DNA from: Euzebya pacifica
GTDB taxonomy: Bacteria; Actinomycetota; Nitriliruptoria; Euzebyales; Euzebyaceae
Direction: 5' to 3'
Length of the DNA: 64,000 nucleotides
Assembly: GCF_003344865.1 (NCBI RefSeq)
Contig: NZ_CP031165.1
Location: forward strand, 2,113,910-2,177,909
Positions 28,330-37,157 of the stretch are shown piece by piece (the first letter of the stretch is position 1; every line of letters begins with the position of its first letter). The notes under the pieces were generated by a model. The model ran no database searches. It had not been told where the DNA came from and was given only the letters and a program-made list of their open reading frames with translations. The translations under genes were made by a program, and so were the position numbers.

Positions 28330-29826
28330 TCAGCGCGGGATGTCGGGACGGTCCAGCACCGCGCGGGTGCGGACCGTGTGCACCGAGTCGCCGGCGAGGA
28401 TGCCACCGCGGGCGAACAGCCGGCCGGTCTCCCAGTTCGACAGTCCGAGCTCGGGCTTGCCCAGCGCGTACTGGCCGTCGACCCAGCGGGTCAGGCCGTT
28501 GCCGACGAAAGGAGCGTCGATGGTCGCGAAGAACCGGTCGTGCTCGGCAGGGTCGGTGGCCAGCAGGCTGGCGACGAACCGCGGTGCCTGGGCGTTGAAG
28601 CGCTGCACCGCGTCGTCGATGGAGTCGACGACGACCAGCGTCACCTCCGGCGAGTCCTCCCATTCCCACTCGCGGCCGAGCTCGTCGGCGGCGATCCGTT
28701 CGGCCTGGGCCTCCTTGACCTCGCCCTCGGCCCGGGCGATGGGCACCTGGCGGTCGAACCAGTCAGAGGGGACGTGCTCGACGGAGTCCGCCGACACATG
28801 CAGCTTGGGTTCGACCCCGCGCGCCGTACCGGCCGCCCGCAGCGCGTCGAGGAAGACGGGCACGAGCTCGTCGGCACGGTCGGCGGTGATGGCACAGGTG
28901 TTGAGGGTGTTGCAGACCTTGCGGTCCAGCGAGCGGGTGACGGCCTCGCCGAAGTCGTCGGCGTCGGCGGTCGGGCCGGCCACGATCCAGGCGCCGCCGG
29001 TGCCGTGCAGGCTGGCGGGAATGCCGGCCTTGCGGGCGATGCCACCGAGCATGGACACCGCGCGGCCCGACCCACGGGCCACGGCAAGGGACAGCCGCGG
29101 GTCGCTGAACAGGGCATACCCGGCGGCGCGCGAGGGGGAGTCGACCAGGGCCGCGGATCCCTCGTGCAGCCCGGCAGCCGCAAGCGCCGGGCGCAGGGCG
29201 TGGGTCACGATCGCGCGAGCGGTGCCCAGCGCGTCGGAGCCGATGCGGAAGACCACGGTGTTGCCGCTGCGCAGGACCCCGCAGGCGTCGGCGAACACGT
29301 TGGGTCGGCCCTCGAAGACGAACCCGACGACGCCGAGGCGGTCGCGGACCTGCTCGACCCGCCAGCCGTCGTGGGTGACGGTCTCCACGACCTCGCCACG
29401 GCCGCCGGGCATGTCACGCCAGCCGCGCAGCCCCTCGACCATGTCGTTGCGCATCCGGGTGGTCAGCTCCAGCCGTGTGGTGGACCGGCCCTTCTGGCGA
29501 GCAGCCTCCACGTCGGCGGCGTTGGCCTCGGCGATGGCCACGAAGATCGTGTCGTCCGCCAGGGCGTTGGCGAACGTGTCGTAGAACGCCGAGACCTGCT
29601 CGTCGGTGGCCGTGCCCATCAGGTCGAACGCGGCCACGGCGGCGTCGACGGCGACGGTGGCCGCCCGGCGCTCGGCGTCCGGGACGTGCAGGACCTCGCC
29701 GGTGTCGGCGACGAGGACGGCGTCGCCGGGCTCGAAGGCGTCGGCGATGTCGGTGGGGACGGTGGTGAACCGGTCGCCCCCGACGAGCAGGGGCATGCCG
29801 GCGGTCAGCTTCTCGAGGCGCTCCAT
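28330..29826 (-). CDS. ProA-like aldehyde dehydrogenase (glutamate-5-semialdehyde dehydrogenase family)
   Basis: 498 residues, longer than typical ProA (~420) because of an N-terminal extension of ~75 residues. ProA-type motifs: LGVVGFVFEGRPNVFADACG, SGNTVVFRIGSDA, HGTGGAW and the catalytic cysteine in DRKVCNTLNT. The C-terminus (ALGKPELGLSNWETGRLFARG) matches the end of ProA proteins. It may reduce glutamyl phosphate for proline synthesis, but no proB is nearby and the sequence is divergent, so another acyl-phosphate substrate is possible. TAGCGT lies 7 bases before its ATG. Confidence 0.75.
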   Translation of the reverse strand: MERLEKLTAGMPLLVGGDRFTTVPTDIADAFEPGDAVLVADTGEVLHVPDAERRAATVAVDAAVAAFDLMGTATDEQVSAFYDTFANALADDTIFVAIAEANAADVEAARQKGRSTTRLELTTRMRNDMVEGLRGWRDMPGGRGEVVETVTHDGWRVEQVRDRLGVVGFVFEGRPNVFADACGVLRSGNTVVFRIGSDALGTARAIVTHALRPALAAAGLHEGSAALVDSPSRAAGYALFSDPRLSLAVARGSGRAVSMLGGIARKAGIPASLHGTGGAWIVAGPTADADDFGEAVTRSLDRKVCNTLNTCAITADRADELVPVFLDALRAAGTARGVEPKLHVSADSVEHVPSDWFDRQVPIARAEGEVKEAQAERIAADELGREWEWEDSPEVTLVVVDSIDDAVQRFNAQAPRFVASLLATDPAEHDRFFATIDAPFVGNGLTRWVDGQYALGKPELGLSNWETGRLFARGGILAGDSVHTVRTRAVLDRPDIPR

Positions 29827-29833
29827 GCCCCGA

Positions 29834-29839
29834 ACGCTA
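29834..29839 (-). promoter_or_regulatory. -10 box TAGCGT of the ProA-like gene
   Basis: TAGCGT on the minus strand, 7 bases before the ATG at 29826: leaderless spacing. Confidence 0.5.
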
Positions 29840-29856
29840 CCCGCCGACGAGGGGCA

Positions 29857-31464
29857 CTACGAACCGGTCGAGATCCCGGGCCGGGCGGCGATCGGCATGC
29901 CCATCGCGACCGCTTCGTCGTACAGCACCGCGTCCCACTCCGCTGCCGTGTCGGCGTCGGGGGCCACGGCGTCGACGGTCAGCTCCAGCGCGCGGATCGC
30001 CTCGGCGAAGTCGGCCCGGTCGCTCATCGAGAAGTGGGCGGTCAGCAACCACCGCAGGACGTTGGCGGACCGCTCGGCCTCGGTCGTCCCGAGGTGCTCG
30101 CGCACGTTCCACAGGAACTTGGACCAGATCTCGCCGTCGGCGTGGACCTGGTTCACCTTGTCCGCGTAGGTCTTGGCGGTGTCCATGCGGCGGATGCAGG
30201 TCTGTTCCTCCGAGGAGTAGGAGGTGGAGTCCCACTCCATCAGGCAGGTGTCCTGGGTCCGCACCGTGTCGTCGAACGTCGCGAAGTAGGTGGCGGCCAG
30301 GAAGTCGCCGAAGCCCTCGCCCATGGCGCCGCCCTCGGCCGACCCGCCCCAGCCGGGGACCTGGTCGTCGTGGATGGCGTGTCCCAGCTCGTGGATGATG
30401 ACCTCGGCGTCCTCGCCGTCGTCGACCCCGCCGGCGCCGAACAGCACCAGGTCGTTGGCCGGCTGGTAGAAGGAGTTGTCGAAGCCCATCACGGGGAGGG
30501 CGACGGTCAGCTGCGCCTCGGCGTTGACGTTGTCCATGCCGAGCACGTCCTGGAAGTACCGCTGGATGGCGTCGATGTGGTGGTAGGCCATGAGGCCCTC
30601 GAACCGGGGGTCGGTCTTGCTGACGTCGAACCGGTCGAGCACCGGGACCATCGGGCCGCCGCCGATCACGTCGACCCAGGGGCCGACCAGGTTGCCGGCC
30701 GCCGCGCGGGGCAGGTCGAAGTCGAGGATCGGCAGGTCCCGAAGCTCCTCGGCGACCCGCTCGTCGGTGGTGTAGTCGACGTCGACGCCCGCGATGTCGA
30801 CGTCCTGGCGCATGTCGATGTGGCCGGAGGTGGCGATCGGGTTGGGCGCGAACAGGGTGGCAACGGCCTCGGCGAAGCGACGGTCGTCGGAGAGCTCGAG
30901 GATCGATGCGTCGGCCGCGGAGACGTCGACGGTGGTGGCGACACCGGCCGCGACCACGCCGACTCGCCACGTGTCGACCAGCACGCCGTCGGTCGGGACG
31001 AGCAGGCGTTCGCTGTCCACGGCGATCGCCTCGGTGATCCCGAAGTGGCCCAGCACGGCGGCCTCGGCCACCTCGGCGGCGACGGGGTCGGCAACGGGGG
31101 CGCCCACGGCGTCGGTGTCGCGGGCCTCGACGGTCACAATCCGGCCGTCGATCACGTGCACGGCTGCCGCGGTCCCGTCGACGGCCACACCGTTCACGAC
31201 CTGGCGGCCACGGAAGTGCTCGCCGGCCAGCGACGTGCGGTGGAAGTCGAAGGCGAACGCCGCGGCGTCGACGCCCAGCCGGTCCGCAGCGGCGGCCAGC
31301 GCAGCCTCGGGCGCGGTCGCCGGGCCGAGGTCACCGATCAGCAGGCCCTCGCGGACCTCCTCGACGGCGGCACCTCGACGGGCGATGGGCTGGTCAGCCG
31401 ACACCGCCAGCGGGGCGGCGAGCATGGTGAGGACGAGCAGGAGGACGATCGGCGGTATGCGCAT
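29857..31464 (-). CDS. Secreted zinc metalloprotease, fungalysin (M36)-like
   Basis: 535 residues. A signal peptide (IPPIVLLLVLTMLAAPLAVSA) is followed by a propeptide with FTP-like features (FRGRQVVNGVAVDGTAAAVHVIDGRIV). The catalytic domain has HELGH at 358-362 and the third zinc ligand Glu in GEGFGDFLAATYF about 25 residues later, the arrangement of M36/M4-like gluzincins. It is probably exported as a zymogen. It is monocistronic or weakly linked to the ABC exporter upstream (89-base gap). Confidence 0.82.
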   Translation of the reverse strand: MRIPPIVLLLVLTMLAAPLAVSADQPIARRGAAVEEVREGLLIGDLGPATAPEAALAAAADRLGVDAAAFAFDFHRTSLAGEHFRGRQVVNGVAVDGTAAAVHVIDGRIVTVEARDTDAVGAPVADPVAAEVAEAAVLGHFGITEAIAVDSERLLVPTDGVLVDTWRVGVVAAGVATTVDVSAADASILELSDDRRFAEAVATLFAPNPIATSGHIDMRQDVDIAGVDVDYTTDERVAEELRDLPILDFDLPRAAAGNLVGPWVDVIGGGPMVPVLDRFDVSKTDPRFEGLMAYHHIDAIQRYFQDVLGMDNVNAEAQLTVALPVMGFDNSFYQPANDLVLFGAGGVDDGEDAEVIIHELGHAIHDDQVPGWGGSAEGGAMGEGFGDFLAATYFATFDDTVRTQDTCLMEWDSTSYSSEEQTCIRRMDTAKTYADKVNQVHADGEIWSKFLWNVREHLGTTEAERSANVLRWLLTAHFSMSDRADFAEAIRALELTVDAVAPDADTAAEWDAVLYDEAVAMGMPIAARPGISTGS

Positions 31465-31516
31465 GTCGCCTTGTTCGACGTCGCGCAGCCGTACTCCTGC
31501 TGTCGGATCGTCCCGG

Positions 31517-31554
31517 TCGCGGACCCCAACAGGGATCGCGGACCCCGACAGGGT
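31517..31554. repeat. Two 19-base tandem repeats
   Basis: TCGCGGACCCCAACAGGGA (31517-31535) is followed directly by TCGCGGACCCCGACAGGGT (31536-31554), two mismatches. They lie just 3' of the ABC exporter gene. They have no obvious hairpin. Confidence 0.65.
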
Positions 31555-33464
31555 CAGTCGTCGGCGCCCATGCGCACGACGTCCCCGTTGCGCAGCAGCA
31601 GGCCGTCGGCGCAGCGGGCCTCGACCTCGCCGCCGCCGAACTGCTCGTGGTACAGCCCGGCGTAGGTCCCGCCGGCCGCCAGCAGCTCGTCGTGGGTGCC
31701 CCGTTCGACGATGCGTCCGCGGTCGACGACGAAGATGACGTCGGCACGCAGGATCGTGGACAGCCGATGGGCGATGGCCACGGTCGTCCGCGTCTCCATC
31801 AGCCGTTCCAGCGCCTGCTGCACGATCCGTTCGTTGACGGTGTCCAGCGCGCTGGTCGCCTCGTCGAGGACCAGGACCCGCGGGTCGGCGATGATCACGC
31901 GGGCGATGGCCAGCCGCTGCTTCTCACCACCCGACATGCGGTAGCCACGCTCGCCGACGACGGTCTCGAAGCGGTCGGGCAGCTCGTGGATGCGGTCCAG
32001 GATCGACGCGGCGCGGCAGGCCTCCTCGATCTCCTCCTGCGTGGCGTCGGGTCGGCCGTAGACCAGGTTCTCGCGGATGGTTGCGTGGAACAGGTTGGTC
32101 TCCTGCGTCACGATGCCGATCTGCTGGGCCAAGCTGGCCAGCGTCACGTCGCGCACGTCGTGGCCGTCGAGCCGCACCGCGCCGCGGTCGACGTCGTACA
32201 GGCGTGGCAGCAGGTACGTCAACGTCGTCTTGCCCGCGCCGGACGGGCCGACCAGGGCCGCCAGCTGGCCGGGTTCGATGGTCATGTCGACGTCCGACAG
32301 CGCCCACTCCGTCGGCGTGTCGACGTCGTCGGGGATGCCCTCGTAGGCGAACCACACGTGGTCGTAGTGGATCCGACCCTCGACCTGGCCCAGCTCCGTC
32401 GCCTCGTCGGCGTCGACGATGTCCTGCTCGAGGTCGAGGTACTCGAAGACCCGCTCGAACAGGGCGAGGGAGGACTGCAGCTGCACGCTGACCTCCAGCG
32501 TCCGGGCGATGGGGAAGAACAACCGGGCCTGCAACGTCGTGAACGCCACGATCGTGCCGGCGGTCAGGTCACCACCGCCCAGCACCCCGCTGCCCCCGTC
32601 GGCCAGCAGCACGCCGGCCAGCGCGTAGACGGCCACCGGCGTGATGGCGAAGAAGGCCTGGATGACGGAGAAGAACGACGTGCCGATCATCGTCTGGCGG
32701 ACCTGCAGCTCGGCCAGGCGACCCGACGCGGCGGAGTACCGCTCGATCTCGGCCTGCTGCCGCCCGAAGGTCTTGGACAGCAGGATGCCGCTGACGCTCA
32801 ACGTCTCCTCCGACATCGCCGACAGGTCCGCGAGCTCCTTCTGGGTCGACTTCGACACCTTGCGGCGGGCGTGGCCGACCCGCTTGGACAGCCACGCGAA
32901 GATCGGCAGCAGCCCCAGGCTCAGCACCGTCAGCTGCCACGACAGCGCCAGCATGGCCACGATGACGCTGATCAGCGTGACGGAGTTGGACAGCAGGTTG
33001 GACAGGGTGTCGGTGACGACCGCCTGCACCCCGCCGATGTCGTTGGACAGGCGGGACTGGATCTCGCCCGTCCGGGTGTCGGTGAAGAACCGCAGCGGCA
33101 TGCCCTGCAGGTGGGCGTAGAGGTTGTTGCGCAGGTCCTGCATGACCCGCTGCCCGATCGTGTTGGTGACGTAGGTCTGGTACAGGCTCAGGCCCGCCGA
33201 GATCAGCGGCAGCGTCGTCATGATCGCCACGAGCGTCCACAGCAGGGAGAGGTTGGGGCCACCGTCGGCGAACAACGCGTCGTCGAAGACCACCCGGACC
33301 AGCAGCGGGTTGACCACGCCGATGGTGGCGGTGACCACGATCAGCCCGCAGACGATGAGGACCCTCGTCCGGTAGGGCGCGAAGGCGTGGACGACACGGC
33401 GGACGAGGCCCGGCGGCCGCGCCGGTCGAGCGGAACGGTCGGATGGCTGGGCCTCGGTTGACAC
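31554..33464 (-). CDS. ABC exporter, fused membrane and ATPase domains
   Basis: 636 residues from GTG 33464. The N-terminal ABC type-1 exporter domain (~25-330, six membrane segments; intracellular loop with TDTRTGEIQSRLSNDIGGVQ) is followed by an ATPase with Walker A GPSGAGKTT, signature MSGGEKQRLAIARV, Walker B VLVLDEATSALD and H-loop IAHRLS. It works as a homo- or heterodimer exporting lipids, drugs or peptides; no second half-transporter is adjacent, so a homodimer is likely. Confidence 0.92.
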   Translation of the reverse strand: MSTEAQPSDRSARPARPPGLVRRVVHAFAPYRTRVLIVCGLIVVTATIGVVNPLLVRVVFDDALFADGGPNLSLLWTLVAIMTTLPLISAGLSLYQTYVTNTIGQRVMQDLRNNLYAHLQGMPLRFFTDTRTGEIQSRLSNDIGGVQAVVTDTLSNLLSNSVTLISVIVAMLALSWQLTVLSLGLLPIFAWLSKRVGHARRKVSKSTQKELADLSAMSEETLSVSGILLSKTFGRQQAEIERYSAASGRLAELQVRQTMIGTSFFSVIQAFFAITPVAVYALAGVLLADGGSGVLGGGDLTAGTIVAFTTLQARLFFPIARTLEVSVQLQSSLALFERVFEYLDLEQDIVDADEATELGQVEGRIHYDHVWFAYEGIPDDVDTPTEWALSDVDMTIEPGQLAALVGPSGAGKTTLTYLLPRLYDVDRGAVRLDGHDVRDVTLASLAQQIGIVTQETNLFHATIRENLVYGRPDATQEEIEEACRAASILDRIHELPDRFETVVGERGYRMSGGEKQRLAIARVIIADPRVLVLDEATSALDTVNERIVQQALERLMETRTTVAIAHRLSTILRADVIFVVDRGRIVERGTHDELLAAGGTYAGLYHEQFGGGEVEARCADGLLLRNGDVVRMGADD

Positions 33465-33502
33465 GCCGCCATCCTGCCCGCCGGCCCGAGCGGCTGCTCG
33501 GG

Positions 33503-34570
33503 TCAGCCGGTGCTGCTCGCCTTCGGGGGGTCTGACGGGCCGGGGTGGGGCAGCCCCGCCAGCAGGTCCGCGGCGGCCGACAGCGTGGCCCGGCGGGTCA
33601 CGTCGGGATCGGCGCGGGTCAGGCCGACCCGGCGGACCAGCGGGGACAGGCGGCCGAGGAGGGTGAAGTCCACGTGACCGGTGCCGGCGATCGTCCGAAC
33701 GGGCTGGCCCAGGTCAGCGGCGAAGGGCAGGAGCACCTCGTCGTTGGCGTTGCCCGTCCATTCCTCGCTGCGCAGGATCCTCGTGGTGGCGCCCAGCGCG
33801 CGGGGAAGGGATCCGCCAGCCATGGAGATCGCACGCACCCACGGGTCCAGGCCCACCCAGCCGTCGACCCGCTCGTGCGCCCCCGCGGTCATCAGGGCGG
33901 CCGCCCCGCCGGTGGAGTGGCCGATCAGCAGCGTCCGCGAGCCGGCCAGCGGCAGGTGCGGTCCACCGAACGCGTCGAGGACGGTGTGCAGGTCGGCGGC
34001 GTACCGCTCGACCAGCCGCCGTGCCGACGGCCAGTAGTCCGGCGTCCCCTCGGGCGGCAGCAGGGAGGTGTCGATGGGCTGCACGGATCCGTCGGGTCGC
34101 ACCGCCGCCAGGGAGCCCCCGACGTGATCGGCCGCCACGACGACGTGGCCCTGCGAGGCCAGCTGTTCGGCGACGTCGGCGTGGGCGGTGCGGAACCCCT
34201 TCCAGCCGTGGACCAGCACGACGGCGGGCAGGTCATCGGCCACCTCGAGGGGCGGCGCGCCAGCAACCGCGCTGCCCCGGACCCAGCGGAGGTGCCCCAG
34301 CAGCGCGGCGGGGATCCCGTAGGACGCCGCCAGCCCGCGGCCGAACGCCGTGCCGTCGACCAGCAGCGGTGCGGCCGGCCCGTCGCTGGCCGTGGGGTAC
34401 CAGACCTGCACCGGCAGCCCGTCGGCATGTCGGTCGTCGTCCAGGACCACGGTGCGGGTGCCGACCAGATGTCGACCGGTGGGGCGGGGGAGGGGCCGGA
34501 GGGGGAGCAGTCGCGAGACCCCGATCCCGGCTGCTGCGAGGCCTCCTGCGGCCAGCAGGGCGCCGTTCAC
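33503..34570 (-). CDS. Membrane-anchored alpha/beta hydrolase (PAF-acetylhydrolase-like)
   Basis: 355 residues from GTG 34570, which overlaps the stop of the upstream acyl-CoA dehydrogenase-like gene (GTGA). The hydrophobic start (GALLAAGGLAAAGIGVSRLL) is a membrane anchor or signal. VVLVHGWKGFRT gives the oxyanion hole and LIGHSTGGAAAL the nucleophile Ser; GTGHVDFT carries the late His. The pattern matches PAF-acetylhydrolase/chlorophyllase-like lipid esterases. Coupling to a flavin enzyme suggests shared breakdown of a lipid or ester. Confidence 0.8.
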   Translation of the reverse strand: MNGALLAAGGLAAAGIGVSRLLPLRPLPRPTGRHLVGTRTVVLDDDRHADGLPVQVWYPTASDGPAAPLLVDGTAFGRGLAASYGIPAALLGHLRWVRGSAVAGAPPLEVADDLPAVVLVHGWKGFRTAHADVAEQLASQGHVVVAADHVGGSLAAVRPDGSVQPIDTSLLPPEGTPDYWPSARRLVERYAADLHTVLDAFGGPHLPLAGSRTLLIGHSTGGAAALMTAGAHERVDGWVGLDPWVRAISMAGGSLPRALGATTRILRSEEWTGNANDEVLLPFAADLGQPVRTIAGTGHVDFTLLGRLSPLVRRVGLTRADPDVTRRATLSAAADLLAGLPHPGPSDPPKASSTG

Positions 34571-35724
34571 AGCTGGCTCGCGTCGGTGTCCAGGCCCAGC
34601 GCCAGCCGCCCGGCCAGCTCGTAGGTCCGCTCGGCCACCATGGCGTGCTGTGAGGCGACGTGGGCGTCGCGGAACACCCGCTGGATGGGGGAGCTCAGGT
34701 AGGCGTCCACGCCACCGGCCAGCTTGTGCAGGCGCTGGGTCACGTCGCTGCACCGGGCCGTGGCGTCGGTCGCGGCCAGGCGCAGCAGCCGGCGCTGCTC
34801 GACCGTCAGGGGGTCGCCGTGTTCGGCGGTCTCCCACGCGTCGCCGACGACGTCGGCCACGAACGCCCACGCCGACCGGACGGTTGCCTCGGCCCGCGCC
34901 ACGTCGACCTGCGTCGTCTGCCGTTCGGCGAGGGTCCTGCGGCTGCCCTGCGGTCGCTTGCCGCCGGCCAGGTCGACCAGCTCCTCCAAGGCGCATCGGG
35001 CCAGGCCGACCGAGACGGACGCCACGCCGAGGGCCAGCAGCCCGAACATCGGGAACCGCGACAGGGGACGCTCGACCACCGGTTCGCTGCGGCCGAACTC
35101 CACCCAGCGGCCCTCGGGCACGATCGCATCGGTCACGGTGTAGTCCGTCGAGCCCGAGCCGGACAGGCCCATGACGTGCCACGTGTCCAGCAGCGTCACG
35201 TCGTCGCGATCGAAGAAGACGAACGGGAAGGCCAGCCCGTCGGCCCGTGGGGCCGGTCGGCCGTCGGCGTCGACCAGGCGGACCCCGCCGGCGATGGCCG
35301 TGCAGTGGCTGGTTCCCGACCCCCATGCCCAGCGGCCGTTGACCCGCAAGCCGCCGTCGGGCAGGGCGACCGCCGTCCCGGCCGGCGCCGCGAACCCGCC
35401 GGTGATGGCGTCCGGGTCGCCGTAGATCGCCTCGGCGTGGGTCGTGGGCAGCAGGTAGGCCGTCATCGACGTGGTCAGGGCGATCATCACCGACCACCCG
35501 GCGCCGCCGTCATCTGCTGCCACGGCCGCGATGGACTCCAGCCCCTCCATGGCCGTCCGCTCCGGGCCGCCGTGGGCCGAGGGGACCCAGGAGCGGAACA
35601 GTCCGGCGTCACGCATGGCGGCCACCACGTCATGGGGCAGCCGGCGGGCCGCCTCGATCTCGGGGGCGCGTTCGCGCAGCAGGGCCGAGAGCTCGGGTGG
35701 GGGCAGGTGGGAGGTGTCCGACAT
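34567..35724 (-). CDS. Acyl-CoA dehydrogenase-fold flavin enzyme (group D monooxygenase-like)
   Basis: 385 residues. It begins with the helical domain RAPEIEAARRLPHDVVAAMRDAGLFRSWVP and contains LPTTHAEAIYGDPDAITGG, WAWGSGTSHCTAI and MGLSGSGSTDYTVTDAIVPE. These are typical of the HsaA/DszC/HpaB branch rather than true acyl-CoA dehydrogenases, and the catalytic Glu of the latter is not obvious. It probably uses reduced flavin to hydroxylate or oxidise a small organic compound. Its TGA overlaps the hydrolase start. Confidence 0.78.
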   Translation of the reverse strand: MSDTSHLPPPELSALLRERAPEIEAARRLPHDVVAAMRDAGLFRSWVPSAHGGPERTAMEGLESIAAVAADDGGAGWSVMIALTTSMTAYLLPTTHAEAIYGDPDAITGGFAAPAGTAVALPDGGLRVNGRWAWGSGTSHCTAIAGGVRLVDADGRPAPRADGLAFPFVFFDRDDVTLLDTWHVMGLSGSGSTDYTVTDAIVPEGRWVEFGRSEPVVERPLSRFPMFGLLALGVASVSVGLARCALEELVDLAGGKRPQGSRRTLAERQTTQVDVARAEATVRSAWAFVADVVGDAWETAEHGDPLTVEQRRLLRLAATDATARCSDVTQRLHKLAGGVDAYLSSPIQRVFRDAHVASQHAMVAERTYELAGRLALGLDTDASQL

Positions 35725-35812
35725 CGAGGTCGAGTTCTACCGTGCCGAGCAGCGACTGGTCGTCCACACCATCGGGGACGGCAGCACCGGTGGCAGGGAC
35801 CGAGCAGGCATC

Positions 35813-36622
35813 ATGTGGCCCATGGCTGGATTGGTCGCGCTGTTCGCCGGGGTCTTCGGGTTGCTGTTCGGGTCTTTCGGCAACGTCGTGATCCACCGTG
35901 TCCCCGAGGGCCGCAGCGTCGTCCGGCCGCCCAGCGCCTGCCCGGGCTGCGGCAACGAGATCAGCCCGCGCGACAACATCCCGGTGCTGTCGTGGCTGCT
36001 GCTGCGGGGGAAGTGTCGGCACTGCGGGCAGCCGATCAGCGGCCGCTACCCCGCGGTCGAGCTGACCTCGGGCGTGATGTTCGCCGCCGTCGGCTGGTGG
36101 CTGGCCTCGATGGAGCCGCCGGACTACTGGGCGCTGCCCGGCATGCTGCTGTTCGCCTGGATGCTCCTGGTCGTCACCTTCATCGACCTGGCGACCAAGC
36201 GGATCCCCAACGCCCTGACCTACCCGTTGACCCCGGTGCTGCTCGTGCTGCTGGTCGGCGCGGCCGTGCTCAACGGCGAACCGTCGGTGGCGCTGCGGGT
36301 GGTCGGTGGCGGGCTGGCCGCGTTCGGGTTCCTGCTGCTCCTGGCGTTGATCTACCCGCGCGGCATGGGCATGGGCGACGTGAAGTTCGCGGCGTTCCTC
36401 GGCATGGGCCTGGGCTACGTGTCGTGGGGGACCGTGGTGATCGGCATGTTCGTGGCGTTCCTCGGGGGCGGAATCATCTCCTCGATCGTCCTGGCCGCAC
36501 GCAAGGGCGACCGCAAGGACCAGATCCCCTTCGGGCCGTTCCTCGCCGCCGGATCGTTCGTCGCGCTCTTCGTCGGGCCGACGCTGGTCGACGCCTACCT
36601 GCGCTTCTCCGGGCTTCGCTGA
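35813..36622 (+). CDS. pilD: Type IV prepilin peptidase (A24)
   Basis: 269 residues from ATG 35813 (ATG 35822 is also possible). The architecture is complete: an N-terminal membrane segment, the zinc-type cysteines CPGC and CRHC ~34 residues apart, the first catalytic Asp in TFIDLATKRIPN and the second in GMGMGDVKFAAF, with about seven more membrane segments. It cleaves and N-methylates type IV pilin-like precursors. No pilin genes are visible here, so its substrates lie elsewhere. Confidence 0.92.
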   Translation: MWPMAGLVALFAGVFGLLFGSFGNVVIHRVPEGRSVVRPPSACPGCGNEISPRDNIPVLSWLLLRGKCRHCGQPISGRYPAVELTSGVMFAAVGWWLASMEPPDYWALPGMLLFAWMLLVVTFIDLATKRIPNALTYPLTPVLLVLLVGAAVLNGEPSVALRVVGGGLAAFGFLLLLALIYPRGMGMGDVKFAAFLGMGLGYVSWGTVVIGMFVAFLGGGIISSIVLAARKGDRKDQIPFGPFLAAGSFVALFVGPTLVDAYLRFSGLR

Positions 36623-36657
36623 CATCGCCACGTCGGTGAACGCGCCAGTGGCCCGCG

Positions 36658-36663
36658 TAGGAT
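36658..36663 (+). promoter_or_regulatory. -10 box TAGGAT
   Basis: TAGGAT ends 10 bases before ATG 36674 and overlaps the earlier in-frame ATG at 36662. This argues that 36674 is the real start. Confidence 0.45.
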
Positions 36664-36673
36664 GGCCGCGACT

Positions 36674-37096
36674 ATGAGCGCACCCCAGCAACCCCAGCCC
36701 AGCCAGGAAGAGCTCGAGGCCTACTTCAACGAGCTCCGCCAGGCCCCTGTCCACGACCTGCTCCTGCAGGCCTTCTCGGTCCTCGGGACCGGCGCCGAGG
36801 TCAAGCTCGGCCTGCCGGACGCCCGCGTGCTGATCGACTCGATGGAGGCGCTGCTCGCTGCCGGACGGGTCGTCCTCGAGGAGACCGCCGCCCAGCTCGA
36901 GCAGGCGATCGTGCAGCTGAAGACGGCCCAGGTCCAGGCCGAGAAGGAGATCGCCGCCGAGCAGGCCGGCGAGGGCCAGGGGGAGGGGCAGGCGGCCGAG
37001 CCCGGTCAGGCGCAGGCTGACACGCCGCCGCCGGCTGCACCGCAGCAGCCCCAGCAGAAGGCCACCGACAAGCTCTGGATTCCCGGCCAGGGCTGA
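36674..37096 (+). CDS. DUF1844-like small protein
   Basis: 140 residues. A helical core (APVHDLLLQAFSVLGTGAEVKLGLPDARVLIDSMEALL, then a coiled-coil-like AQLEQAIVQLKTAQVQAEKEIAAEQ) resembles DUF1844 proteins, followed by a Pro/Gln-rich tail. From memory, such a gene commonly precedes infC in actinobacteria; here it precedes the rpmI leader instead. Function is unknown. Confidence 0.65.
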   Translation: MSAPQQPQPSQEELEAYFNELRQAPVHDLLLQAFSVLGTGAEVKLGLPDARVLIDSMEALLAAGRVVLEETAAQLEQAIVQLKTAQVQAEKEIAAEQAGEGQGEGQAAEPGQAQADTPPPAAPQQPQQKATDKLWIPGQG

Positions 37097-37157
37097 CCGC
37101 GGTGGACCCGGCCCACCGGCCGATACCGCGGGTTCGGCAGATCGCCACGATCTGACG

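Noticed and set aside
28159..31665. 1168-codon open frame on the plus strand
   Set aside because: Lies opposite the ProA-like and M36-like genes, which have full motifs; composition is Gly/Val/His/Asp-rich, as expected of a shadow.
36662..36673. ATG at 36662 as the start of the DUF1844-like gene
   Set aside because: It overlaps the TAGGAT -10 box; ATG 36674 fits better.
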